DNA of 7,429 nucleotides from an uncultured Gemmatimonadales bacterium (lineage in GTDB: Bacteria > Gemmatimonadota > Gemmatimonadetes > Longimicrobiales > Gaopeijiaceae). Shown here one piece after another: positions 1 to 6,019 of this stretch. The translations under genes were made by a program, and so were the position numbers. The notes under the pieces are model-generated. The model was not told the origin of the DNA. It saw nothing but the letters and a program-made list of their open reading frames with translations, and searched no databases. Positions within the stretch are counted from its first letter, which is position 1. Each line of letters begins with the position of its first letter. The stretch lies in the NCBI GenBank assembly GCA_937982605.1, contig CALJLC010000465.1:1-7429 (forward strand), written 5' to 3'.

Positions 1-76
1 CCCCCTGTTGGTCGCCCGTTTCCCGCCGCCGGGGATGCGTGCGGCGCTGGCCGGGCGGGTCGAGGAAGGGGCCGCC

Positions 77-98
77 GCGGCACCCTGGCGGGCGCCGC
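77..98 (-). terminator. Terminator-like hairpin after the TerC-family gene
   Basis: On the minus strand an 8-bp stem (GCGGCGCC / GGTGCCGC, one G-U pair) with a 6-base loop begins about 5 bases after the stop codon of the TerC-family gene. A short C/T-rich stretch follows, but there is no run of T, so it is not a textbook intrinsic terminator. In DNA this rich in GC, stems of this size also arise by chance. It could end the symporter/TerC transcript or protect its 3' end. The remaining bases 1-76 show no supported gene on either strand. Confidence 0.3.
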
Positions 99-102
99 TC
101 CG

Positions 103-1302
103 TCAGGAGCCTCCCGTCCGGGCCCCGTCGTCGGACGACATCCCCCGCGCCCACAGCCCGAGCGCGAAGAGCACCACGACGCCGAAGAGCGAGCCTTCGA
201 CGCGCAGCTCCGGCGCGACCGCGATCGTCGCCCCCACGGCGGCGAGGGTCACGAACGCGCTCACCGAGACCAGGACGACCGAGGCGCGACGGGTCATCGG
301 CAGGAGATGCCTGCGCTCGGCGGCCACGGGAGACACCACCGGCACGGGCGTACGCTCGGGCAGGAAGATCGACGCGAGGATCCCGGCCGCGAGGATGCCG
401 AAGATCACGCCGAGGGACACCTCGACCGGCAGCGAGAAATGCCGGAACGCCAGCATCTTGAGGCCCACGAAGGCGAGGATCAGCACGAGCGTCGGGCGCA
501 CGAAGCGGAACTGCTCGAGGAGCGGCGCGAGCGTGAAGTAGAGGCTGCGGAGCCCGAGAATCGCGAAGACGTTCGACGAGTACACGAGGAAGACGTCGTC
601 GGTCACCGCGAAGACGGCGGGTACCGAGTCGACCGCGAACATGAGGTCCGAGCCCTCGATCATGATCAGCGCCACGAGCAGCGGCGTGGCCATGCGCCGG
701 CCTCCCTCGACCACCGTCAACCGATCTCCGCGCAGCCCGTCGGTGACGGGCACGAACTTCGACACCACGCGCGTGAAGATGCTCGTGGAGGGGTCGATGT
801 TGTCGTGCCGAACGACGATGAGGCGAGCCGCCGTGATCAGGACGAGCATGCCGAAGATGTACGTCACCCATTCGAAGCGATGGATGGCCGCCGCTCCGGC
901 GGCGATCATGCCGCCCCGCATGACCAGCGCCCCGAAGATGCCCCAGAACAGGAGGCGGTGCTGATACTGGAGGGGGATGCGGAAGTGCGAGAAGATCAGC
1001 GCGATGACGAAGATGTTGTCGAGGCTCAGCGTCTTCTCGAGCAGGTACGCCGTGAGGAACTCGAGCGCGGCCTGGCGCCCGGAGATGTCCTCCGGGAAGG
1101 CGAGCCCGACACCCACCCAGTTGTGCTCGTACAGAAAGAAGACGAGCACGTTGAAGCCGAGACCCAGCGCGACCCAGAAGACGCTCCACGCCGACGCCTC
1201 CAGGAACGTCAGCGCCTTCGGCTTGCGGTGGAAGACGCCCAGGTCCAGGAGGAGGATGGCGACGACGAAGCCGAGGAAGAGGACCCAGACGAGCGCGTTC
1301 AT
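103..1302 (-). CDS. TerC/Alx-family integral membrane protein with C-terminal two-helix extension
   Basis: A 399-residue inner-membrane protein of the TerC/Alx/YkoY family. Characterised members export manganese or protect against metal excess; older names refer to tellurite resistance. The N-terminal helix carries the family hallmark LLLDLGVFHRK (residues 17-27). The two conserved acidic helices are present: YLLEKTLSLDN (E89, D95) and IEGSDLMFAVDSVPA (E216, D219, D225), with SSNVFAILGLRSLYF at 242-256. About seven membrane segments fill residues 1-315. After a linker (about 316-336) come two more hydrophobic segments (about 338-363 and 368-386) that are not part of the core and do not show the PGPGW motif found in some fused forms. 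The chosen ATG overlaps the stop of the upstream symporter gene (ATGA), which implies translational coupling. A GTG 27 bases further upstream would add a charged stretch and is less likely. The family is secure; the transported ion is inferred. Confidence 0.92.
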   Translation of the reverse strand: MNALVWVLFLGFVVAILLLDLGVFHRKPKALTFLEASAWSVFWVALGLGFNVLVFFLYEHNWVGVGLAFPEDISGRQAALEFLTAYLLEKTLSLDNIFVIALIFSHFRIPLQYQHRLLFWGIFGALVMRGGMIAAGAAAIHRFEWVTYIFGMLVLITAARLIVVRHDNIDPSTSIFTRVVSKFVPVTDGLRGDRLTVVEGGRRMATPLLVALIMIEGSDLMFAVDSVPAVFAVTDDVFLVYSSNVFAILGLRSLYFTLAPLLEQFRFVRPTLVLILAFVGLKMLAFRHFSLPVEVSLGVIFGILAAGILASIFLPERTPVPVVSPVAAERRHLLPMTRRASVVLVSVSAFVTLAAVGATIAVAPELRVEGSLFGVVVLFALGLWARGMSSDDGARTGGS

Positions 1303-2618
1303 GGGCCGGCGGCCTCGGCCCGCTCCCACCGGTCGACGACGATCGACGTGACCAGATCACCGGTCACGTTCGGCACCGTCCGCGCCATGTCGAGGATCCG
1401 ATCGATCCCGAGCACGAGGGCGATGGCGCCGCCGGGAACCCCGACGGTTTCGAGCACCACGATCAGCAGCGGGATCGATCCGCTGGGGACGCCCGACGCG
1501 CCCACCGCGGTCAGAACGACGAGGACGAGCACGACGGCCTGGGATGCCAGGGACAGCTCGACGCCGAACGCCTGTGCCAGGAATAGGACGGTCACGCCTT
1601 CGAAGAGCGCGGTCCCGTTCATGTTCATGGTGGCTCCGAGAGGCAGGACGAATCCGGCGCCCTCGGGCGCGACTCCGAACTCGTCTCGCGCCGTGCGGAT
1701 CGTGGTCGGGTAAGGGGCGTTCGAGCTGGATGGCGAAAAGACGGTGGCGTCGAGCGCCCGCCCGCGCCGCATGAGCTCGGTCGGGCGGACTCCCGCCAGA
1801 AGCCGCGCGATCGACGTGTGCACGACCAGGAGCTGGAGGGCCAGGCCGCCCAGCACCACGCCGGCGTACCACCCCAGCACCGCGAGGAGCTCGAAGCCGA
1901 AGCGCGCCGTCACCGCGAAGATCAGGCACGCCACGCCGACCGGCGCGAGCGCCATGGCGAAGCCGATGAGGATCTCCACCGCTCCGGCGATGGCGGCGAC
2001 GACGTCCAGGAAGGGGCGCGCTCGCGCCTCGCCCAGCTTCACCAGCGCCACTCCGAGGATGACGCTGAAGAAGACCAGTCCGAGCATGTCCCCTCGGGCC
2101 GCCGAATCGATCGGGTTGCGCGGGATGATCGAGACGAAGGTCTGCACGCCGAAGCCGGTGGCCGCGGCCGCCTCGACCCGCTCGTCCGCCTGGACCGAGA
2201 ACTGTTCGAGCAGACCGGCCCGCGTGGCTTCGTCGATGCCCCGCCCCGGCTGGACGACGTTGACGAGCACGAGCCCGAGCGCGCCCGCGGCGAGCGTCGT
2301 GGCGAGGAAGAGGCCGAAGGCCCGCGCCGACAGGCGCCCGAGGCGGGACGTGTCGCCGAGGCTGGTCACGCCGAGCACGATCGACGTGAAGACGAGCGGC
2401 ACCACGACCATGAAGAGCATGCGCAGGAAGATCTGGCCGCCCGGCTGGGCGATGTTCACCACGACCCAGTCGAGCGCAGGCGAGCCTCGCCCGGAGCGGT
2501 TGGCGACGGTACCCGCCAGCGCCCCGACGAGGAGCCCTGCGAGGATCTTCACGTGAAGCGGCCGGCGCGTCCCGGGTCGCCCCGGCCCTCGGGGCAGCTC
2601 GTTGATGGCGGCGCTCAT
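1299..2618 (-). CDS. DAACS-family sodium:glutamate/aspartate-type symporter
   Basis: A 439-residue inner-membrane carrier of the dicarboxylate/amino acid:cation symporter (GltP/GltPh/EAAT) family, the usual length for the family. Visible in order: a basic N-terminus and first helix (LHVKILAGLLVGALAG, 21-36), the serine-rich hairpin 1 (SSSNA, 297-301), helix 7 motif NMNGT (332-336), hairpin 2 (GASGVPSGS, 373-381) and helix 8 (IDRILDMARTVPNVTGD, 405-421). Helix 8 keeps all residues matching archaeal GltPh D390, D394, R397, N401 and D405 as D406, D410, R413, N417 and D421. The D410/R413 pair is typical of acidic amino acid carriers rather than DctA-type C4-dicarboxylate carriers, so uptake of glutamate or aspartate is inferred. 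One oddity is Asn334, where the usual motif is NMDGT. The ATG is the only sensible start before helix 1, but it lies inside a hairpin and lacks a good Shine-Dalgarno site. The stop overlaps the TerC-family start (ATGA). Confidence 0.94.
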   Translation of the reverse strand: MSAAINELPRGPGRPGTRRPLHVKILAGLLVGALAGTVANRSGRGSPALDWVVVNIAQPGGQIFLRMLFMVVVPLVFTSIVLGVTSLGDTSRLGRLSARAFGLFLATTLAAGALGLVLVNVVQPGRGIDEATRAGLLEQFSVQADERVEAAAATGFGVQTFVSIIPRNPIDSAARGDMLGLVFFSVILGVALVKLGEARARPFLDVVAAIAGAVEILIGFAMALAPVGVACLIFAVTARFGFELLAVLGWYAGVVLGGLALQLLVVHTSIARLLAGVRPTELMRRGRALDATVFSPSSSNAPYPTTIRTARDEFGVAPEGAGFVLPLGATMNMNGTALFEGVTVLFLAQAFGVELSLASQAVVLVLVVLTAVGASGVPSGSIPLLIVVLETVGVPGGAIALVLGIDRILDMARTVPNVTGDLVTSIVVDRWERAEAAGP

Positions 2619-2644
2619 GCGGGGCAGCCCCGCATCGGTGTCAT
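2615..2644 (-). other. Possible 9-codon leader reading frame ending in ATGA at the symporter start
   Basis: On the minus strand an ATG opens the frame MTPMRGCPA, whose TGA stop overlaps the symporter ATG as ATGA. This is the same arrangement as the purN/purH and symporter/TerC junctions here. The frame runs straight through the start-codon hairpin, so its translation would melt the stem and place a terminating ribosome on the symporter start. No strong Shine-Dalgarno lies at the right distance from its ATG (a GAGG sits about 14 bases upstream). The frame also stays open further upstream into the NifU-type gene, but that longer reading looks like a shadow. Real translation is unproven. Confidence 0.25.
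2617..2635 (-). promoter_or_regulatory. Perfect hairpin covering the symporter start codon
   Basis: The minus strand reads ATGCGGGG-CTG-CCCCGCAT: an uninterrupted 8-bp stem with a 3-base loop. The last two bases of its 3' arm are the A and U of the symporter start codon, and its 5' arm holds the only G-rich stretch (GCGGGG) that could act as a weak ribosome site. In the mRNA this would hide the initiation region, so translation would depend on unfolding, for example by a ribosome on the overlapping upstream frame. The pairing is read directly from the sequence; the regulatory role is inferred. Confidence 0.5.
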
Positions 2645-2705
2645 CCGGTCTGGAGGCACCTCGGAGCCGAGTCGACCGTCCGGCCGTCGTCCGAGATGGG
2701 TGGCG

Positions 2706-2734
2706 AAGCTAGCGGCAGGAGGGGGGACCCGGAA
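2706..2734 (-). promoter_or_regulatory. Candidate promoter for the symporter/TerC unit (weak -35)
   Basis: The minus strand has TAGCTT (2711-2706) as a TAnnnT-type -10 box inside GCTAGCTT. A poor -35 candidate, TTCCGG, lies 17 bases upstream (2734-2729). The same 8-base GCTAGCTT occurs in the promoter-like region ahead of the A-type carrier gene. The leader to the symporter ATG would be roughly 80 bases and would include a dyad CTCGG-CT-CCGAG at 2671-2660. The -35 match is weak, so the call rests mainly on the shared motif and its intergenic position. Confidence 0.3.
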
Positions 2735-2736
2735 GT

Positions 2737-2754
2737 GGGGACGGGCCCGACCCC
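2737..2754 (-). terminator. GC-rich near-palindrome directly after the NifU-type gene
   Basis: Immediately after the NifU-type stop codon, the minus strand reads GGGGTCGGGCCCGTCCCC. This is an 18-base inverted repeat with one mismatched pair (T-T) and no natural loop, so a folded RNA would have to open its central GGCC. No T-run follows. It could mark the end of the Fe-S/purine transcript or be a protein-binding dyad. Chance occurrence in GC-rich DNA is possible. Confidence 0.25.
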
Positions 2755-2979
2755 TCAGTCGTCGGCGATCTCCACGCCCTCGAAGTCGGGCAGCGCGTTC
2801 TTCAGCGCCATCGTCATGCCCTCGGCCGTCTTCTCCTTGAGCTGACAGAGGACGCACTCGCCGACGAACTTCACCTTGACCTTGCCCTCGTCGGTGATCT
2901 CGCGGACCTCGAAGTCCCCGCCGTGGGCGTGGAAGAAGGGCTTGAAGTGCCCGAGGATCTCGTTGACTTCCTGCTTCAT
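2755..2979 (-). CDS. Stand-alone NifU C-terminal-domain (Nfu-type) Fe-S protein
   Basis: A 74-residue cytoplasmic protein that consists only of the NifU C-terminal domain, the module that binds or transfers an Fe-S cluster through a CxxC pair. The N-terminal helix runs into the family block FHAHGGDFEVREI (16-28), matching the usual 'DGGD' region. The cluster-binding loop is GECVLCQLKEKT (40-51) with C42 and C45. Most relatives have CxxCPxS after the cysteines; here it is CVLCQLKE, so this is a divergent branch. The chosen ATG has GGAGGA four bases upstream (2989-2984). A GTG start at 3030 would add 17 residues without family similarity and has no such site. The gene lies 57 bases after purH and is probably the last gene of the cluster that begins with another Fe-S protein. 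Cluster transfer is inferred from the family; the partner is unknown. Confidence 0.88.
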   Translation of the reverse strand: MKQEVNEILGHFKPFFHAHGGDFEVREITDEGKVKVKFVGECVLCQLKEKTAEGMTMALKNALPDFEGVEIADD

Positions 2980-2983
2980 GGCT

Positions 2984-2989
2984 TCCTCC
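2984..2989 (-). promoter_or_regulatory. Shine-Dalgarno site fixing the NifU-type start
   Basis: GGAGGA on the minus strand, four bases before the ATG at 2979. It supports the 74-residue product over the longer reading that starts at GTG 3030. Confidence 0.8.
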
Positions 2990-3036
2990 GCCGGCGCATC
3001 GCCTGGGTCGTCGATACGTCCAAGATGCACCCCGCC

Positions 3037-4644
3037 CTAGTGGCGGAACAGCCTCCTGCCGGTGAAGACCATGGCGATGCCGTGCTCGTTGGCGGAGTGG
3101 ATCACCTCGTCGTCCCTCCGTGAGCCGCCGGGCTGGATGACCGCCTTCACGCCCGCCTCCGCCGCGGCCTCCACGCCGTCGCGGAAGGGGAAGAACGCGT
3201 CCGAGGCGAGCACCGAGTCGGTCAGGTCGAGGCCGGCGTCACCCGCCTTGCGCACGGCGATCTTCGACGAGTCGACGCGGCTCATCTGCCCCGCCCCGAT
3301 GCCGAGCACCCCGCCGTCCCGGGCCAGGAGGATCGCGTTCGACTTCACTCCGAAGATCGCCGCCCACGCGAAGCGCAGGTCGTCGAGCTCGCGCTCCGTC
3401 GGGGCCCGCTCGGTCACCACCCGCCAGGAGTCGTCGACCTGCCCGTAGAACGGTGGCGTCGGCGCCGTCTGCGCCAGCATCCCGCCGTACACCGAGCGCA
3501 GGACCGGCCGGCCCATCGCACGACCGTGACTCGCGAGGAAGGTCGCCGTGGCATCCGGACTCGCCGCGGCGGACTGCGGGAACGTCATCACGCGGATGTT
3601 CTGCTTCTCCGTGAGCTTCGCCATCGCGCCGTCCGAATACGCCGGGGCGACGAGGCACTCGATGAAGAGTCCCGCCATGAGCTCCGCGGCCTCGTCGTCT
3701 ACGGGCCGGTTCACGGCGATCACGGATCCGAACGCGCTCACCGGGTCGGTGGCCAGCGCGCGGCTGTACGCCTCGGCCAGCGTCTCCCCGACGCCGAGGC
3801 CGCACGGCGTCGTGTGCTTGATGATGGCCACCGCGGGTCGGGGCGAGTAGGCGAACGGCGCCAGCGAGAGGAGCGCACCGCGCAGGTCCAGGATGGTGTT
3901 GTGGGAGAGCCTCTTGCCGTGGCTCTGGCGCAGGGAGGGGATCGCGACCGGGCGCCCCGGCCCGTAGAACGCTGCAGCCTGGTCCGGGTTCTCCCCGTAC
4001 CGGAGCGTCTGGACCCGGCGCATCGTGACCTCGAGTCGGTCCCCGAGCCCTCCCTCGCCGGCCTCCCCGGCCTGCTCGGCCAGGTACTCGGCGATCGCCG
4101 CGTCGTACGCGCTCACGTGCCGGAAGACCTTCGCCGCGAGGCGCCGACGGAGGGCGCCTTCGTCTCCCGCGCCGTCGATCGTCTCGACGACCGCGTCGTA
4201 GTCGGTCGGGTCGACGACGACCCAGACGTCGGCGTGGCTCTTCGCCGCGGCCCGGATCATCGTCGGCCCGCCGATGTCGACCTTCTCCATCGCCTCCGGA
4301 ACGGCCACGTCCCCCGAGGCGATCGTCTCGCGGAACGGGTAGAGGTTCACCGCCACCAGGTCGATCGGGCCGTAGCCGTGCTCCTCGAGCGCCGCCATGT
4401 CGTCGGCGCGGTCTCGCCGGGCCAGGAGCCCCGCGTGGATGGCCGGGTGGAGCGTTTTCACGCGACCGTCCATCATCTCCGGGTGCTTCGTCACCTCCGC
4501 GACGGCGGTCACGTCGAGGCCCGCCTCGCGCAGGGTGCGGGCGGTCCCTCCCGTGGAGAGGAGCTCCCAGCCCCGCTCCGAAAGGGCTCGGCCGAGCTCG
4601 ACGATCCCCGACTTGTCCGACACGCTCAGCAGCGCGCGCTTCAT
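3037..4644 (-). CDS. purH: Bifunctional purine biosynthesis protein PurH (AICAR transformylase / IMP cyclohydrolase)
   Basis: A 535-residue cytosolic enzyme for the last two steps of de novo purine synthesis. It formylates AICAR with 10-formyltetrahydrofolate to give FAICAR, then closes the ring to IMP. The N-terminal MGS-like cyclohydrolase domain (about 1-190) shows LLSVSDKSGI, STGGTARTL, HPEMMDGRVKTLHPAIHAGLL (54-74) and NLYPF (100-104). K63, Y102, D123 and K135 probably match the human catalytic residues K66, Y104, D125 and K137. The C-terminal transformylase domain shows RYGENPDQAA (215-224), the catalytic Lys-His pair in IIKHTTPCG (K276, H277), FGSVIAVN (305-312) and the closing GIAMVFTGRRLFRH. 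Length and both domains are complete. The ATG overlaps the purN stop (ATGA) and has GAGGAAGGAG just upstream (4655-4646). The frame remains open to about 4869 upstream, but that part lies inside purN and has no PurH similarity. Co-transcription with purN fits, since both consume the same folate cofactor. Confidence 0.98.
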   Translation of the reverse strand: MKRALLSVSDKSGIVELGRALSERGWELLSTGGTARTLREAGLDVTAVAEVTKHPEMMDGRVKTLHPAIHAGLLARRDRADDMAALEEHGYGPIDLVAVNLYPFRETIASGDVAVPEAMEKVDIGGPTMIRAAAKSHADVWVVVDPTDYDAVVETIDGAGDEGALRRRLAAKVFRHVSAYDAAIAEYLAEQAGEAGEGGLGDRLEVTMRRVQTLRYGENPDQAAAFYGPGRPVAIPSLRQSHGKRLSHNTILDLRGALLSLAPFAYSPRPAVAIIKHTTPCGLGVGETLAEAYSRALATDPVSAFGSVIAVNRPVDDEAAELMAGLFIECLVAPAYSDGAMAKLTEKQNIRVMTFPQSAAASPDATATFLASHGRAMGRPVLRSVYGGMLAQTAPTPPFYGQVDDSWRVVTERAPTERELDDLRFAWAAIFGVKSNAILLARDGGVLGIGAGQMSRVDSSKIAVRKAGDAGLDLTDSVLASDAFFPFRDGVEAAAEAGVKAVIQPGGSRRDDEVIHSANEHGIAMVFTGRRLFRH

Positions 4645-5342
4645 GCTCCTTCCTCGTTGTGGTCCGTGGTCTGATGGGTCGTGCGGCGTACCGTGCGATC
4701 GGGGGGCGGCTCCTCGATCCACACGTCCTCCATGCGCTCCACACCGCGCCCCGCGAGCAGCGCCATGCACAGGTGGTCCACCGCCCGGGGGTAGAGCTGG
4801 TGCTCGACACGCAGCACCCGGGCGGCCAGCGAGTCCGCGCTGTCGGCGGGCAGCACCGGCACGCGCCACTGCGCCAGCACGTCGCCCTCGTCGTACGCCT
4901 CGGTGACGAAGTGCACGGTCGCTCCGCTCTCGGTCGCATCCGACGCGACGACCGCCTCGTGCACGCGCCGGCCGTACATCCCCTTGCCGCCGAAGGCGGG
5001 GAGGAGAGCCGGGTGGATGTTGAGGATCCGCCCCGCGTAGCGCGAGACCACCTCGGCGGGGAGGAGCCGGAGGTAACCCGAGAGGAGGACGACGTCGACG
5101 CCGTGCTCCTCCAGCACCTCGAGCGTCTCCCGCGCGATCTCCTCGTCCGACCGATCCTTCGTGGCCACGACGCGCACCGGCACCCCGGCGGCCTCGGCGC
5201 GCTCGCGCGCGCCGGCGTCCCGGTTCATCACCAGGACACGGATGCGCCAGAGCTCCTGCGCGGCCCGATGGCTCAGGAGGGCCTGGAAGTTGGTCCCGCC
5301 GCCCGAAGCGAAGACGGCGACCCCGAGGGGGCGGGCGGTCAC
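4641..5342 (-). CDS. purN: Phosphoribosylglycinamide formyltransferase PurN (GAR transformylase)
   Basis: A 233-residue cytosolic enzyme that transfers the formyl group of 10-formyltetrahydrofolate to GAR, the third step of purine synthesis. The phosphate-binding N-terminal loop is VFASGGGTNFQAL (10-22), followed by LLSGYLRLLP (86-95). The active site shows Asn and His in ILNIHPALLP (N108, H110) and the conserved Asp in VTEAYDEGDV (D151). The segment FGGKGMYGRRVHEAV (117-131) marks the PurN subtype with a GGKGMYG insert rather than the short E. coli form. The start is GTG, overlapping the TGA of the hydrolase gene as GTGA. It is supported by GGAGGGGAG five bases upstream (5356-5348) and because similarity begins right after it; the open frame upstream to 5630 is shadow. 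About 25 C-terminal residues (PPPDRTVRRTTHQTT and on) look like a poorly conserved polar tail. The stop overlaps the purH start. Confidence 0.97.
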   Translation of the reverse strand: MTARPLGVAVFASGGGTNFQALLSHRAAQELWRIRVLVMNRDAGARERAEAAGVPVRVVATKDRSDEEIARETLEVLEEHGVDVVLLSGYLRLLPAEVVSRYAGRILNIHPALLPAFGGKGMYGRRVHEAVVASDATESGATVHFVTEAYDEGDVLAQWRVPVLPADSADSLAARVLRVEHQLYPRAVDHLCMALLAGRGVERMEDVWIEEPPPDRTVRRTTHQTTDHNEEGA

Positions 5343-5992
5343 GCCAGCTCCCCTCCGTAGTGCGGGACGAGGAACGGGTTGCCCGCGCGCTCGAAGCCGA
5401 CGGTCGTCGCGGGGCCGTGCCCCGGGTAGAGCACCGTCTCGTCGGGGAGCGTGAGCACCTGCTCGCGGATCGACGTCATGAGCGTGCGGAAGTCGCCGCC
5501 GGGCAGGTCGGTTCGCCCGATAGAGCCCTGGAAGACGACATCGCCGACCAGCGCGAGCCCGTCCGCCCCGGCCACGAAGATGACGTGGCCCGGCGCGTGG
5601 CCCGGCGCGAAGCGCACCTCGAAGCTGCACTCCCCGAAGGCGAACGCCCGACCGGGGACGAGCTCGTCGGTCGGCTCGGGCTGGGGCTCGGCGCGCATGC
5701 CGAACATCGCGGCCTGGCGCTGCACGCCGCGGTAGAGGCCGAGGTCGTCCGGGTGAAGCCAGATCGGCACGTCGGGATGCGCCGCGCGCACCGTGGAGAC
5801 GCCCTCGATGTGGTCGAGGTGCGCGTGCGTCAGCAGGATCGCGTGAAGGTCGAGACGGTCGGCCGCGACCGCCGCGACGAGGTCGGGGGCGGCGGCGCCG
5901 GGATCGACCGCGACGCAGGCGCCGCTCGTCTCGCAGACCGCCAGGTACGCGTTCTCTCCGAACCCTCCGCCCGTGAAGGTCCGGACCCTCAA
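5339..5992 (-). CDS. Glyoxalase II-like (YcbL-type) metallo-beta-lactamase-fold hydrolase
   Basis: A 217-residue cytosolic hydrolase of the metallo-beta-lactamase superfamily, close in layout to YcbL and other short type II glyoxalases that split thioesters such as S-lactoylglutathione. Metal ligands are visible: THAHLDH (H56, H58, D60, H61), FAPGHAPGH (H132), GDVVFQGSIGRTD (D151) and LYPGHGP (H192). The C-terminal helical glutathione-binding domain of true GloB is absent, as expected for YcbL-type proteins, so the physiological thiol is open. The in-frame start is TTG, 27 bases after the Fe-S carrier stop. The only nearby ATG (5997) is out of frame and meets a stop after one further codon. 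The family N-terminus (RVRTFTGGGFGENAYL) begins right at the TTG, so little or nothing is missing. No clear Shine-Dalgarno precedes it. Its stop overlaps the purN GTG, so translation of the two is probably coupled. Function is certain only to family level. Confidence 0.92.
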   Translation of the reverse strand: MRVRTFTGGGFGENAYLAVCETSGACVAVDPGAAAPDLVAAVAADRLDLHAILLTHAHLDHIEGVSTVRAAHPDVPIWLHPDDLGLYRGVQRQAAMFGMRAEPQPEPTDELVPGRAFAFGECSFEVRFAPGHAPGHVIFVAGADGLALVGDVVFQGSIGRTDLPGGDFRTLMTSIREQVLTLPDETVLYPGHGPATTVGFERAGNPFLVPHYGGELA

Positions 5993-6019
5993 CGCATCAG
6001 ACCCGGAGCCGGAGGTCGC

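Noticed and set aside
1..102. End of a further gene at the left edge
   Set aside because: Frames are open on both strands only because the DNA is GC-rich. There is no recognisable protein similarity and too little sequence to judge.
307..1713. Long plus-strand open frame (468 codons) opposite the TerC and symporter genes
   Set aside because: It is antisense to two well-recognised genes, its translation is dominated by Glu, Asp, Arg and His as expected for the reverse of hydrophobic GC-rich codons, and it crosses the junction of two genes.
2619..2754. yybP-ykoY-type manganese riboswitch ahead of the symporter/TerC unit
   Set aside because: The gap is only 136 bases. I could not see the conserved riboswitch core loops, only a short stem at the start codon and a small dyad.
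2615..2857. 80-codon minus-strand frame covering the end of the NifU-type gene and the following gap
   Set aside because: Most of it overlaps the NifU-type gene out of frame, and the product is low-complexity. Only its last nine codons are of interest as a possible leader frame.
3526..4674. Plus-strand open frame of 382 codons opposite purH
   Set aside because: It lies wholly within or opposite purH and its start, is low in complexity and rich in Arg and Val, and shows no recognisable domain; purH is certain.
3239..4939. Minus-strand 566-codon frame in a different register from purH and purN
   Set aside because: It is a shadow of high third-position GC: a low-complexity Arg/Gly/Pro product spanning the purN/purH boundary.
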